The notes under the pieces: model-generated
Databases searched by the model: none
What the model was told of the DNA's origin: nothing
Seen by the model: the letters and a program-made list of their open reading frames with translations, nothing else
DNA from: Micrococcaceae bacterium UBA4005
Lineage (GTDB): Bacteria > Actinomycetota > Actinomycetes > Actinomycetales > Micrococcaceae
DNA length: 20,992 bases
Assembly: GCA_002384315.1 (NCBI GenBank)
Contig: DGBL01000153.1
Span: 1 to 20,992 of the forward strand
Reading direction: 5' to 3'
Shown: one piece after another, positions 1-7,900 of the stretch
Position numbering within the stretch: position 1 is the stretch's first letter
Layout of the letters: every line of letters starts with the position of its first letter
Program-made: the position numbers and the translations under genes

Positions 1-622
1 GGACTCCCGCGACTCCGCGAAGCCATTGCCGAACGCTACAGAACATGGGGCCTTCCTACCGCTGCCGCTGACATCATGGTTACCCTTGGCGCGCAACACT
101 CCATATAACTGCTCGCCCGCGTGCTTCTCCGGCGCGGTGATACCGCCCTGGTTGAAGCCCCAAGTTACCCCCATGCCTACGACGCACTCCGGACAGCCGG
201 CGGACGGCTTGTGCCGGTCACCGTAGATGCGCGGCTCGGGTGGGACGAGGACGCCATGATTCAGGCGTTCCGCCGCGCACGCCCAGCCCTCGCCTATGTC
301 ATGCCGGATTTCCACAATCGGACTTTTACACACCCATCTCCCCGACTGGGACGTTCCTCCGGTAGCTGGCGGGCTGTCGTCCTGGATCCACCTCGGCAAA
401 CCCCTGAGCTCCCAGCTCAGCCTTGCCGTACGCTCCCGGGGGCTGATACTGCCCCCAGGCCCCGCGTTCGGCCCACATGCCACGTTCGAGCGATTCCTAC
501 GACTTCCGTTCAGCTACTCCGCCGAGACCACCTCCCGGGCAGTGGACATCCTCGCCGAGACCTGGCGGGAGCTACGCGAGAGCTACGCCGTCCAGCCGGC
601 AAGCTACACCGACGTGATCTAG
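1..622 (+). pseudogene. Decayed MocR/PdxR-type aminotransferase-like regulator (5' end outside window)
   Basis: Reading frame 1 from the window edge gives a recognisable class I/II aminotransferase-like segment: LREAIAERYR, then VTLGAQH, then GDTALVEAPSYPHAYDALR and a VMPDFHN motif. This is typical of the C-terminal domain of MocR GntR-type regulators. The frame is broken by TAA at 106-108. After the DFHN motif near 318 the homology resumes in frame 2 from about 340 (PDWDVPPVAGGLSSW, then GLILPPGPAFG and FLRLPF) and ends at TAG 620-622. Roughly 100 residues expected between these parts are missing, including the segment that normally carries the PLP-binding lysine. The nonsense codon plus the internal deletion with frameshift make a functional product very unlikely. 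The family call rests on remembered motif order; loss of function is seen directly. Confidence 0.75.
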
Positions 623-674
623 CGTCCCCACAGCCTCCCAGCAAACGCCATCACTTATTGTGAGGCCGTCGCTT

Positions 675-706
675 ATTACACGTATGCAAGTGTGCACCTA
701 TAGAAT
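675..706 (+). promoter_or_regulatory. Possible promoter of the MFS-arsR operon
   Basis: A TATAGA -10-like hexamer at 699-704 lies 18 bases after ATTACA (675-680), which matches four of six -35 consensus bases. It is the only promoter-like pair noticed in the 112-base gap before the MFS gene. TGCA occurs twice four bases apart just upstream of the -10, within an imperfect dyad that could be an ArsR site. This last point is speculative. Confidence 0.35.
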
Positions 707-734
707 GATTTGAACCTCCAACCAAAGGTCGTTC

Positions 735-1961
735 ATGCTTCAGGTTCTTCGAGTGCGCGCGTACCGCCATCTGTTCACGGCCCAGATCGTCGCCCTGCTG
801 GGCACCGGATTGTTGACGGTGGCGTTGGGCCTGCTGGCATTTGAGCTGGCCGGATCGGCGGCCGGTGGCGTGCTGGGGACAGCCCTGACCATCAAGATGC
901 TCGCCTACGTCTTCGTTGCCCCGGTGATGGCCACGCTAGTGGAGCATCTGCCGACCAGGGCTGTGCTCGTCGCTGCGGATGCCGTACGTGCGGCGGTTGC
1001 CCTGATGCTTCCGTTCATTGACCAGGCCTGGCAGATTTATGTCCTCGTCTTCGTTCTGCAGGCGGCCTCAGCGACCTTCACGCCGACATTCCAGTCCACC
1101 ATCCCGCTGATCCTTCCGAAAGAGCGGGACTACACCCGAGCGTTGTCGCTCTCCCGGCTTGCCTACGACTTTGAGTCCCTGCTTAGCCCCCTCATTGCGG
1201 CAGCATTGCTCACGGTGATGTCTTTCCACGCGCTCTTCGCTGGAACCGCGGCCGGGTTCGTGGTTTCCGCGGTTCTAGTTCTGGCGACCACCCTGCCAGC
1301 GCGAGAACCAACAACGCCATCCGGGCATTTCCTCGCACGTACCACCCTCGGCGTCAGGGTCTTCCTCCGCCAGCCGTCGCTGCGCGGGCTCCTCGCACTT
1401 AACCTCGTTGTCGCCTCGGCCTCAGCGGTTGTGCTGGTGAACACCGTCGTCTACGCCCTGGACGTCTTCGGCGGAACCAGCGCAGATGTCGCCGTCGCCC
1501 TCGCCTACTACGGGGCGGGGTCAATGCTCGTTGCTTTAGGAGCGCCGTGGCTACTGGAGCGAATCAGTGACCGTCGCCTGATGCTCACCGGTGCATGGAT
1601 TCTGCCCGCCGGGCTCATCGTCGCAGCGCTCATTACCGTCTCCAGTGGATCGTGGATCCTGCTTCTGGTGGTGTGGGCAGTTCTGGGAGCGGGAACCTCA
1701 CTGATCATCACGCCGTCGGCACGATTACTGCGCCGGGCCGCCACTGAAGGCACCCGGGCCCACCTCTATACGGCACAATTCTCGCTCTCCCACGCGTGCT
1801 TCCTGCTCACGTATCCACTTGCTGGCTGGGCTGGCGTGCTGGTCGGACAATCACAGGCGGCTCTCCTTCTCGCGGTCCTCGCTACACTGGGAACCATCGC
1901 TGCGACGAAATTATGGCCGAAGACCGTAAACCCCATGGACAAGCTGGGGACAATCCCATGA
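735..1961 (+). CDS. MFS transporter, probable efflux permease of a metal-stress operon
   Basis: The product is a 408-residue integral membrane protein with about twelve hydrophobic segments, the usual size for a major facilitator. The N-terminus (MLQVLRVRAYRHLFTAQIVA, then GTGLLTVALGLLAFELAG) is typical of the bacterial 12-TM efflux-type MFS. The cytosolic loop between TM2 and TM3 carries VEHLPTRAVLVAADAVRAA, a standard MFS loop-2/3 pattern. The start at 735 has an upstream AAAGG. The stop TGA (1959-1961) overlaps a possible ATG (1958) in the arsR frame, so the two genes are probably co-transcribed. Drug export and metal export cannot be told apart from sequence. The metal-sensing repressor next to it favours metal ions or a metal-stress product. 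The NreB nickel-resistance family is a possible relative, but the His-rich tail known from NreB is absent. Confidence 0.85.
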   Translation: MLQVLRVRAYRHLFTAQIVALLGTGLLTVALGLLAFELAGSAAGGVLGTALTIKMLAYVFVAPVMATLVEHLPTRAVLVAADAVRAAVALMLPFIDQAWQIYVLVFVLQAASATFTPTFQSTIPLILPKERDYTRALSLSRLAYDFESLLSPLIAAALLTVMSFHALFAGTAAGFVVSAVLVLATTLPAREPTTPSGHFLARTTLGVRVFLRQPSLRGLLALNLVVASASAVVLVNTVVYALDVFGGTSADVAVALAYYGAGSMLVALGAPWLLERISDRRLMLTGAWILPAGLIVAALITVSSGSWILLLVVWAVLGAGTSLIITPSARLLRRAATEGTRAHLYTAQFSLSHACFLLTYPLAGWAGVLVGQSQAALLLAVLATLGTIAATKLWPKTVNPMDKLGTIP

Positions 1962-2005
1962 CGACATCGGATGAGCGCAGTCGTCACCTGACAGGAGAGG
2001 AAATC

Positions 2006-2389
2006 ATGTCCTCCGCGGCAACGGATCCTCTACCGGTCACCAAACCGTCTGACCAGCCGAGCCTGAGCCACAGGGTCTCCCCCGATGCCCGCCATGTCGC
2101 CGAAGCCACCGCTTTGTTCCGGATGCTCTCGGATCCGACCCGGCTTGAACTCGTCTGGCACCTCGTGGATCAGCCCGCAGATGTCACTTCCCTCGTTGCG
2201 CACACCGGAGCCACCCGCACAGGCGTCAGTCAGCATCTGGCCAAGCTCCGGCTCAGCGGGCTTGTGGTGACCCGCCGCGAGGGACGACGCATTGTTTACA
2301 GCCTGGCCGACGGCCACCTCGCCCGGCTCGTAATGGAAGGCCTTAACCACGCGGATCACCGCGTTACCGGAGAACCCCCGCATCAATGA
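2006..2389 (+). CDS. ArsR/SmtB-family metal-sensing repressor with alpha-5 site
   Basis: This is a 127-residue winged-helix repressor. The start at 2006 is chosen because AGGAGAGG (1993-2000) sits five bases upstream; an in-frame ATG at 1958 overlapping the MFS stop would add 16 residues and lacks a good ribosome binding site. The core reads ALFRMLSDPTRLELVWHL (residues 36-53), followed by a recognition helix around GATRTGVSQHLAKLRLSGLV (68-87) and the wing REGRRIVYSL. The last helix contains D102-x-H104-x10-H115-x2-H118, the alpha-5 metal-site pattern known from SmtB, CzrA and NmtR, which sense Zn, Co or Ni. No alpha-3 Cys-x-Cys site is present. It probably represses its own operon (MFS, DUF305, propeller protein) and releases DNA on metal binding. 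Family and site are confident; the metal is not known. Confidence 0.92.
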   Translation: MSSAATDPLPVTKPSDQPSLSHRVSPDARHVAEATALFRMLSDPTRLELVWHLVDQPADVTSLVAHTGATRTGVSQHLAKLRLSGLVVTRREGRRIVYSLADGHLARLVMEGLNHADHRVTGEPPHQ

Positions 2390-2423
2390 CCCGCCCGTCC
2401 ATCACTGTGAAGGAAACCCACGG

Positions 2424-3032
2424 ATGAAGCACTACCTATCCCTGTCCGCTGTAAGCGTCGCCGCCGTCATCGCCCTCGCCGGATGTGGCGCGGCCAGCGA
2501 CACCGCTCCCGGCCAGAACGGCGCCACGACGGAATCCGCTGCCGGTGTCTCTGCCGAGCGCAACCAGAATGATGTCATGTTCGTCCAGATGATGCTCCCG
2601 CACCACACCCAGGCTGTCGAGATGAGCGAGATGGTTCTTGCGAAGGAGGGCATGAGCGTCGAAGTTACGGACCTTGCGACCCGAATCAAGGACACCCAGG
2701 GCCCGGAGATCAAACTCATGGAGGGCTGGCTCAAGGACTGGGACGAGCCAGCCGAGCCCGAGCCCATGGCGGGACACGATATGGGCGGCATGGATGGCAT
2801 GGACGGCATGATGACGGACGAGCAGATGAACGCCCTTGACGCCGCGTCCGGGCCCGAGGCCGAGCGCCTTTTTCTGGAGTCCATGATTGAGCACCATGAC
2901 GGCGCAGTGGCCATGGCCGAGGAACAGATCAGTCAGGGTAAGAACGTCGAAGTCACTGCTCTGGCCCAGGACATCGCTGCGGCGCAAAAAGCTGAAATCG
3001 TCGAGATGCGCTCTCTGCTGGAAGGACTGTAG
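2424..3032 (+). CDS. DUF305 family lipoprotein, Met/His-rich
   Basis: This 202-residue exported lipoprotein begins with a hydrophobic signal ending in LAGC, so Cys21 is the likely lipidated residue. It contains two DUF305-type helical modules, each with a double histidine: FVQMMLPHHTQAVEMS (His60-61) and FLESMIEHHDGAVAMA (His157-158). They are joined by an acidic linker very rich in methionine (residues 115-135, GHDMGGMDGMDGM). DUF305 proteins occur often in copper and other metal-resistance clusters, and Met/His-rich segments commonly bind copper, but no biochemical function is firmly assigned. AAGGAAA at 2410-2416 is a reasonable ribosome binding site. It lies 34 bases after arsR and three bases before the next gene, so it is almost certainly part of the same operon. 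Confidence 0.9.
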   Translation: MKHYLSLSAVSVAAVIALAGCGAASDTAPGQNGATTESAAGVSAERNQNDVMFVQMMLPHHTQAVEMSEMVLAKEGMSVEVTDLATRIKDTQGPEIKLMEGWLKDWDEPAEPEPMAGHDMGGMDGMDGMMTDEQMNALDAASGPEAERLFLESMIEHHDGAVAMAEEQISQGKNVEVTALAQDIAAAQKAEIVEMRSLLEGL

Positions 3033-3035
3033 ACA

Positions 3036-3881
3036 ATGGCTCTGGCGAAGACTGTCGTGGGCATGCTCAGCATTGTGGCCCTTTCCGCCTGTTCCTCCGC
3101 CTCCGTGGCTCCAGCGCAGGAGGCTAGTGCCGGACGTGGCGCCTATCCTCCCGGGCACGTCCACGGGTTGCAGGTCGACCCGGATTCCGGGAGCGTCCTG
3201 TTGGCAACCCATGAGGGCTTGTTTGATCTTACGGACCCTTCCAACGAGCGGATCGGCCCGCTCATCGACCTGATGGGCTTCACTGCCTCCGGAGGGACCC
3301 TGTACGCTTCCGGGCACCCGGGGCCTGGCGTCGATCTACCTGCGCCCCTCGGCCTGATCCGCTCTACAGATCAGGGCAAGAGTTGGGAGTTGCTATCCCG
3401 GCAAGGTGAATCCGATTTCCATACCCTCGCCGCCGGGCAGGACGGAATAGTCGGCTACGACGGAAGGATTCGCACCACGCCGGACGGGCTCAGTTGGCAG
3501 GATGGACCGGCCGACCTCGCAGCCCATGCCCTGGCTGGAAGCGAATCCAGCGGCGTCGTGCTGGCGACAACCGAAAAGGGTCTGCAGCGCTCGACCGATG
3601 GCGGCGCGTCCTGGGCAGAAGTCCAAGGCGCCCCGCTATTGTTGTTGGCCGCGCTGGACGGCGGAACCGCTGCCGGGGTGGCTCCGGACGGGCGAATCTA
3701 CACCAGCGACGACGCCGGAGCGAGCTGGATGGAGCAGGGCTCTGTCCAGGGAACGCCTGCGGCGATCGACGTCGTAGCAGAAAGCGCCGCAGCGGGTGCC
3801 AGCGCCGGAATTTGGGTAGCGACCGACAGTGGCGTTCAGGTTTCCGACGACGGCGGGACGACGTTCACGCCGTTGCGGTAG
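3036..3881 (+). CDS. F510_1955-type beta-propeller lipoprotein (BNR/sialidase-like fold)
   Basis: This 281-residue protein has a lipoprotein signal ending LSAC (Cys19) and a PPGHVHGLQVDP segment (His41, His43) at the start of the mature domain. Repeated Asp-box motifs follow (STDQGKSWE, STDGGASWA, SDDAGASWM, SDDGGTTFT), the hallmark of BNR/Vps10-like beta-propellers. Databases call such proteins 'F510_1955 family glycosylhydrolase', but catalytic activity has not, to my knowledge, been shown, and they are commonly found beside DUF305 lipoproteins. A structural, sensory or metal-scavenging role at the outer face of the membrane is as likely as hydrolysis. It follows the DUF305 gene after three bases. 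Its last 17 bases overlap the convergent kinase gene. Confidence 0.85.
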   Translation: MALAKTVVGMLSIVALSACSSASVAPAQEASAGRGAYPPGHVHGLQVDPDSGSVLLATHEGLFDLTDPSNERIGPLIDLMGFTASGGTLYASGHPGPGVDLPAPLGLIRSTDQGKSWELLSRQGESDFHTLAAGQDGIVGYDGRIRTTPDGLSWQDGPADLAAHALAGSESSGVVLATTEKGLQRSTDGGASWAEVQGAPLLLLAALDGGTAAGVAPDGRIYTSDDAGASWMEQGSVQGTPAAIDVVAESAAAGASAGIWVATDSGVQVSDDGGTTFTPLR

Positions 3882-5379
3882 TTAGCCGCCGTTGCCTCTC
3901 GGCCAGCGCATGCTGCAGCCCGGAGGTGGCTGGGTAGGCCGCCAGATACAACCCATAGAGCTCGTCATAGTCAGCCCTGACACCGGGGGTGGGCCGAACG
4001 GTTTCCACCGGCGGGTTCCACGAGTCGATCTGCGGCACCGGGTAGGCTCCGGGAAGCTTTCCGAGCAGAGTCGCAGCGAGAAAGGCTGCCCCGTAGCTGG
4101 CTCCGATGGTTTTCGACGGAACTATCTGATCCCGACCGGTGACGTCGGAGACGATCTGGGTCCAGAGCCCGCCCTGGGTACCACCACCCACTGCGACGAC
4201 ACGTTCAATCGACCCGCCAGCAGCCTCCATCTGCTCGATGTTGTGGCGCACGCCCATCGCCGTGGCTTCAAGTGCTGCCCGGTACAGGTCTCCGCGCCCA
4301 TGGGAAAGTGTCAGTCCCGCAATCATGCCGCGCGCATCAGGATCCGCGATGGGCGTGCGTTCCCCGGCGAAATAGGGGAGCATGAGCAAACCTGACGCGC
4401 CGGGTCCGGATGCTGCGGCCTCGGCGAGCAGTTCGGGATAGTCCGCCGATCCGAAAAGATCCTTCAACCAGCTCGTGATAGCCCCCGAGGTGGCCATGCC
4501 CCCTGCAAGGTTCCGAGTGCCTTCGAATGCTCCGACGGTTCCCCATAGTTCGGGCACATCGATCCGGGTACGCACGGTGTGGACCAGGAACATGGTGGTT
4601 CCATACATCAACATCAGGTCGCCGATTTGTTGCGCCCCCACGCTCACTGCTTCGCTCCAGGCGTCGATCGTGCCAGCGATGACTGGAATGCCAGCTGGCA
4701 GTCCAGTGGTGTGGGCCGCTGCGGGAGTAAGCGTTCCCGCCGCGTCTGAGGGCCACACGAGCCGTGGCAGCTCGAGCTGAGGTGCGATCTCATGGGCCCA
4801 CGGTTGGTACCACTCTTGGGCCCCGGTGTCATACAGCGGCGTGGATTGGCTGGCTGAGTGATGGTCCAACACATAATTACCCGTCAGCTGGTAGGCAAGC
4901 CACGACGCTGGCATAAACAGGCGCCGTGCCTGCGCGGCAATCGCTGGCTCGTGCTCGGACACCCACGAAATCTTTGGCCCCACCGCCTGCGTGGAGAGCA
5001 CTGAGCCGCACCGGCCAAGAATTGCATCATGTCCGCCGAGTTGGACGGTCAGCGCATCAATCTGTGCCGTAGCGCGGGTGTCGACGCCGTACAGGATCGC
5101 CGGGCGCAGAGGCGAACCGGCAGCATCCGTCAACAAAACGCACGGTCCCATGCCGCTGACGCCGACGGCGACGACTGTGTCCCCGGGCTGGACGAGCGAG
5201 TGGCTGAGCGAGACGAATTCCTCCCACCACACCTCGGCGTCCATTTCGACCCAGCCGGGATGCGGCCGGTCCACTCCGTGCGCCCGGGTCTCGCTGCGCA
5301 GAACGCCGCCGTGCAGATCGACCAACACGCCTTTGCTGCTGCTCGTGCCGATATCGACGCCGAGTATCACTTCCGCCAT
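3865..5379 (-). CDS. FGGY-family carbohydrate kinase (L-fuculokinase/xylulokinase-like)
   Basis: This 504-residue sugar kinase phosphorylates a ketose or polyol with ATP. The N-terminal ASKHA phosphate loop is ILGVDIGTSSSKG (residues 5-17). IAGTIDAWSEAVSVGA carries the probable catalytic base Asp239. The C-terminal adenosine motif is VVAVGGGTQGGLW (394-406). The ATG at 5379 is chosen because GGAAAGGG (5387-5394) lies seven bases upstream; the frame stays open to 5448 without a better start. It is the last gene of the minus-strand fuc operon, 47 bases after the isomerase gene, so L-fuculose is the most likely substrate. FGGY substrate cannot be read reliably from motifs, and D-ribulose or D-xylulose are alternatives. 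No fuculose-phosphate aldolase follows it; instead it overlaps the convergent propeller gene by 17 bases. Confidence 0.9.
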   Translation of the reverse strand: MAEVILGVDIGTSSSKGVLVDLHGGVLRSETRAHGVDRPHPGWVEMDAEVWWEEFVSLSHSLVQPGDTVVAVGVSGMGPCVLLTDAAGSPLRPAILYGVDTRATAQIDALTVQLGGHDAILGRCGSVLSTQAVGPKISWVSEHEPAIAAQARRLFMPASWLAYQLTGNYVLDHHSASQSTPLYDTGAQEWYQPWAHEIAPQLELPRLVWPSDAAGTLTPAAAHTTGLPAGIPVIAGTIDAWSEAVSVGAQQIGDLMLMYGTTMFLVHTVRTRIDVPELWGTVGAFEGTRNLAGGMATSGAITSWLKDLFGSADYPELLAEAAASGPGASGLLMLPYFAGERTPIADPDARGMIAGLTLSHGRGDLYRAALEATAMGVRHNIEQMEAAGGSIERVVAVGGGTQGGLWTQIVSDVTGRDQIVPSKTIGASYGAAFLAATLLGKLPGAYPVPQIDSWNPPVETVRPTPGVRADYDELYGLYLAAYPATSGLQHALAERQRRLTTATA

Positions 5380-5426
5380 AACCGTACCCTTTCCATCAAA
5401 TTCACACCGGCGCTTGGGCGTCGCTG

Positions 5427-7061
5427 CTAGAGAGCCACGTCGCCGCACAGGTGCACGTGCACTCCGAGCTCCCTAAAGAATGCCGCCTTGGCAGCAAACG
5501 CGTTGTCGGCAATTTCCGCTGTCGGCGCGTAGACCACCTGTACGTGGTTGGCTTTGTGGCGGGCCATCAGCTGGTCCCGGGAGACCCCGTGCAGCACCGC
5601 ATGCATGATGGGCCACTGCTTGTCGGTGGCGTTCAGCCTGCGCTGGGTTTCTTCTTCGGGAAGTTCGACGGCGTGCCCCCGGCCCAAGTCAACGTGCAGT
5701 TCATTGTCCATGATGAAGACCCTGGACCATACGATCTCGCCGGGTTTGGAAGTGCCGGAGAGCGTGGAGCCGCCCTTGGGGAAAAACACTGCTGGCTGGC
5801 GGAGCCCGTGGGACTTGTCGTAGCCGCCATTATGGGATGCCGGCACGGACCCGGAGATTTCAAATACCCAGACAAATTCGCCGTCGTAGTCATCTCCCCA
5901 GCGGATGTCGTGCAGGGTGGTGGCTGGGTCCAGCCCCATCGCAGTCCAGATGCGATTGGTGACCAGCGCATCCACTGCCACGCCCTCGTCGACCTCGTTG
6001 AAATGCGGCAGCGCACACCCTTCGTAAAGTTCATGTGAACCATCCCGGGAGAGGACCGGCGGCCGCGAGACGTTGTTCAGCAATCCCTCCACCAGATCCG
6101 ACGCCGGCACCATGTCCTTCAGCCCCTGCTGGTACTGGATGCCGATGGCGTCCGCGCCGAAATCATCGGCGATCCGCACAGCGGCGACATACATTTTGCA
6201 CTGTTCGTGCACCTGCTCCGCAGTGAGATCGGCGGCGTCATCCGCTCCAAAGTGGAACGTGAAACCGGCGTTGTCGAGCCAGGTACGCACCGACTGGGCT
6301 TCAGCGTCGGAGACGGTGCGCATCTCGGCCAGCAGGGCGGACTGGGACAGGCGTTCCTTATAAATACCCAGCGGATTCAGCAGCTCATCGTCAATGATCG
6401 CGTTGTACATTCCCATGCACCCCTCGTCGAAGACACCGATGATCGCCTTCTCCGTGGTGAGCTGGCGCGCGAGCGCGCGGCCCAGCCGCGTCTCCTCGTT
6501 GTCCGGGAGTTCCCTCAGGTCGCGCACATGGCTCAGGTCGTGAAGGATCACTCCGGTTTCGAGCCACTCCCCGACCTTCTCGACGGCCCAGGCATCGGTG
6601 AAGTCCTTGCTCCACAGCGCCGAATAGCCAACGTTCGCTTTAGTCAGCGAACCGGTCAGGTTGAGTAGTCCGACCAGTCCGGGGAAATCGCCTGCCCAGT
6701 TGGCCACAACGAGGATTGGCCCCTGGTGGCTGCGCAGTCCCGCCAGCACATGGTGGCTGTATTGCCAGACGGCATCAACGACAACCAGCGGCGCGTCGGC
6801 AGGGATGTTCCGGAAGACATCCATCCCGGCTCGCTGGCTGTCAATGAACCCGTGCCGGGTCAGCGGGTCCACACCATGCGCCCGGTGGACCTCGAACCCG
6901 AACCTGTTCACGGCCGCCGCGAAATCGGCTTCTAGTTGCTGTTGGGTGGACCATCCGGCGCTGTTGGCACTGAGCCGGAGGTCCCCGCTCGCGATGGTGT
7001 ACACGGTCTTTTCCCGTAACGGCGGGAGGACAAGTTCGGGAGGAAACTGGTAGGTCGTCAT
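5427..7061 (-). CDS. L-fucose/L-arabinose isomerase family protein
   Basis: This 544-residue protein resembles the FucI/AraA isomerase superfamily in length and layout. The N-terminal half contains sugar-isomerase segments such as ILVVANWAGDFPGLVGLLN (116-134) and IIGVFDEGCMGMYNAIIDD (207-225). Candidate metal ligands in the C-terminal half are Glu356 (FNEVDEG), Asp385 (LHDIRWGD) and a His in ASHNGG (410) or RHKANH (506); this assignment is inferred. The exact ATEND-type motif remembered for E. coli FucI is absent, so this is a divergent branch. AGGAGAA (7068-7074) is six bases upstream of the ATG. It lies 47 bases after the SDR gene and 47 before the kinase, in one operon. The likely reaction is L-fucose to L-fuculose; D-arabinose or another 6-deoxy sugar is possible. 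Confidence 0.82.
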   Translation of the reverse strand: MTTYQFPPELVLPPLREKTVYTIASGDLRLSANSAGWSTQQQLEADFAAAVNRFGFEVHRAHGVDPLTRHGFIDSQRAGMDVFRNIPADAPLVVVDAVWQYSHHVLAGLRSHQGPILVVANWAGDFPGLVGLLNLTGSLTKANVGYSALWSKDFTDAWAVEKVGEWLETGVILHDLSHVRDLRELPDNEETRLGRALARQLTTEKAIIGVFDEGCMGMYNAIIDDELLNPLGIYKERLSQSALLAEMRTVSDAEAQSVRTWLDNAGFTFHFGADDAADLTAEQVHEQCKMYVAAVRIADDFGADAIGIQYQQGLKDMVPASDLVEGLLNNVSRPPVLSRDGSHELYEGCALPHFNEVDEGVAVDALVTNRIWTAMGLDPATTLHDIRWGDDYDGEFVWVFEISGSVPASHNGGYDKSHGLRQPAVFFPKGGSTLSGTSKPGEIVWSRVFIMDNELHVDLGRGHAVELPEEETQRRLNATDKQWPIMHAVLHGVSRDQLMARHKANHVQVVYAPTAEIADNAFAAKAAFFRELGVHVHLCGDVAL

Positions 7062-7108
7062 GCTGATTCTCCTGATGGTCTACGGTTTGGGGCTACGACG
7101 GGGACTCG

Positions 7109-7900
7109 CTAGGACTGCGGGCGCAGGCGCAGCCCCTGCATACCGCCGTCGACGGCGAGGGTGGTGCCAGTAGTAGAGCCAGCCTCCGGGGAAGCCAGAT
7201 AAACGATCGCTCCGGCAACTTCCTGGGCACTCACCAGGCGTCCGTGGGGCTGACGGGCTTCCAGCGCCGCCCGTTCTGCCTCCGGGTCCGCGGCGGCGGC
7301 CAGGAGCCGCCCGACCCACGGAGTATCCGCCGTGCCGGGGTTTACGCAGTTCACTCTGATGCCTTCACGGACGTAGTCAGCTGCCATGGCCAGCGTGAGC
7401 GAGAGGACTGCTCCCTTGCTTGCGCTGTAGAGCGCCCTGCCGGGAAGACCGGCAGTCGCGGCGATTGAACAGGTGTTCACGATCGCTGCCGCCGGTGACG
7501 CGCGCAGGTACGGTAATGCAGCACGGCTCACACGCACCATGCCGACCACATTCACATCCAGTACGCGGTGCCACTCGTCGTCGTCGTTGGTTTCCACGGT
7601 GCCCTGGGCTCCAATGCCTGCGTTGTTGATGAGGATGTCCAGCCGGCCAAAGGTTTCGAGGACCTTCGCAATGGCTGCCCGGACGGATGCGTCATCACCG
7701 ACATCACAGCGCACCGAGAAATACGGTGAGGCACTATCAGGTTCGCGATCCAGCACGGCGACACGCACGCCCTGCACAGTAAGCTTGTCGGCCACCGCGG
7801 CTCCAAGGCCGGACGCGCCTCCGGTCACGACGGCGACAAGCCCCCGCAAAGCGACTGGTGCGGCTGGTCCGGGACCTGGACCGGAACTGGCGGAGCTCAC
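7109..7900 (-). CDS. SDR oxidoreductase, probable 2-keto-3-deoxy-L-fuconate dehydrogenase
   Basis: A classical short-chain dehydrogenase of 263 residues if the GTG at 7900 is used. That start overlaps the upstream TGA (GTGA, 7897-7900) and has GGAGCGGG just before it; the ATG at 7912 would add four residues but has no ribosome binding site. TGGASGLG (27-34) is the cofactor loop, and Asp51 at the end of strand 2 favours NAD over NADP. NNAG (92-95), Asn117, Ser145, Tyr158 and Lys162 form the full catalytic set. SDRs in fucose clusters act either as L-fucose dehydrogenase or as 2-keto-3-deoxy-L-fuconate dehydrogenase. The aldo/keto reductase in the divergent operon can do the first job and the adjacent FAH-family gene uses the diketo product, so the second is preferred. 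This is inference from context. Confidence 0.88.
   Translation of the reverse strand: MSSASSGPGPGPAAPVALRGLVAVVTGGASGLGAAVADKLTVQGVRVAVLDREPDSASPYFSVRCDVGDDASVRAAIAKVLETFGRLDILINNAGIGAQGTVETNDDDEWHRVLDVNVVGMVRVSRAALPYLRASPAAAIVNTCSIAATAGLPGRALYSASKGAVLSLTLAMAADYVREGIRVNCVNPGTADTPWVGRLLAAAADPEAERAALEARQPHGRLVSAQEVAGAIVYLASPEAGSTTGTTLAVDGGMQGLRLRPQS

Noticed and set aside
651..680. A TCAC-TTATT-GTGA dyad and a repeated CTTATT in the gap before the MFS gene.
   Set aside because: The arms are only four bases and the repeat six; too short to call an operator or repeat with any confidence.
2436..3317. A 293-codon minus-strand frame opposite the DUF305 and propeller genes, very rich in His and Leu.
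   Set aside because: It mirrors the codon composition of the real genes on the plus strand; no signal or domain is visible.
4605..4616. A partial match (ACATCAGG) to the shared operator core inside the FGGY kinase gene.
   Set aside because: It is within coding sequence, lacks the second half-site, and a match of this length is expected by chance.
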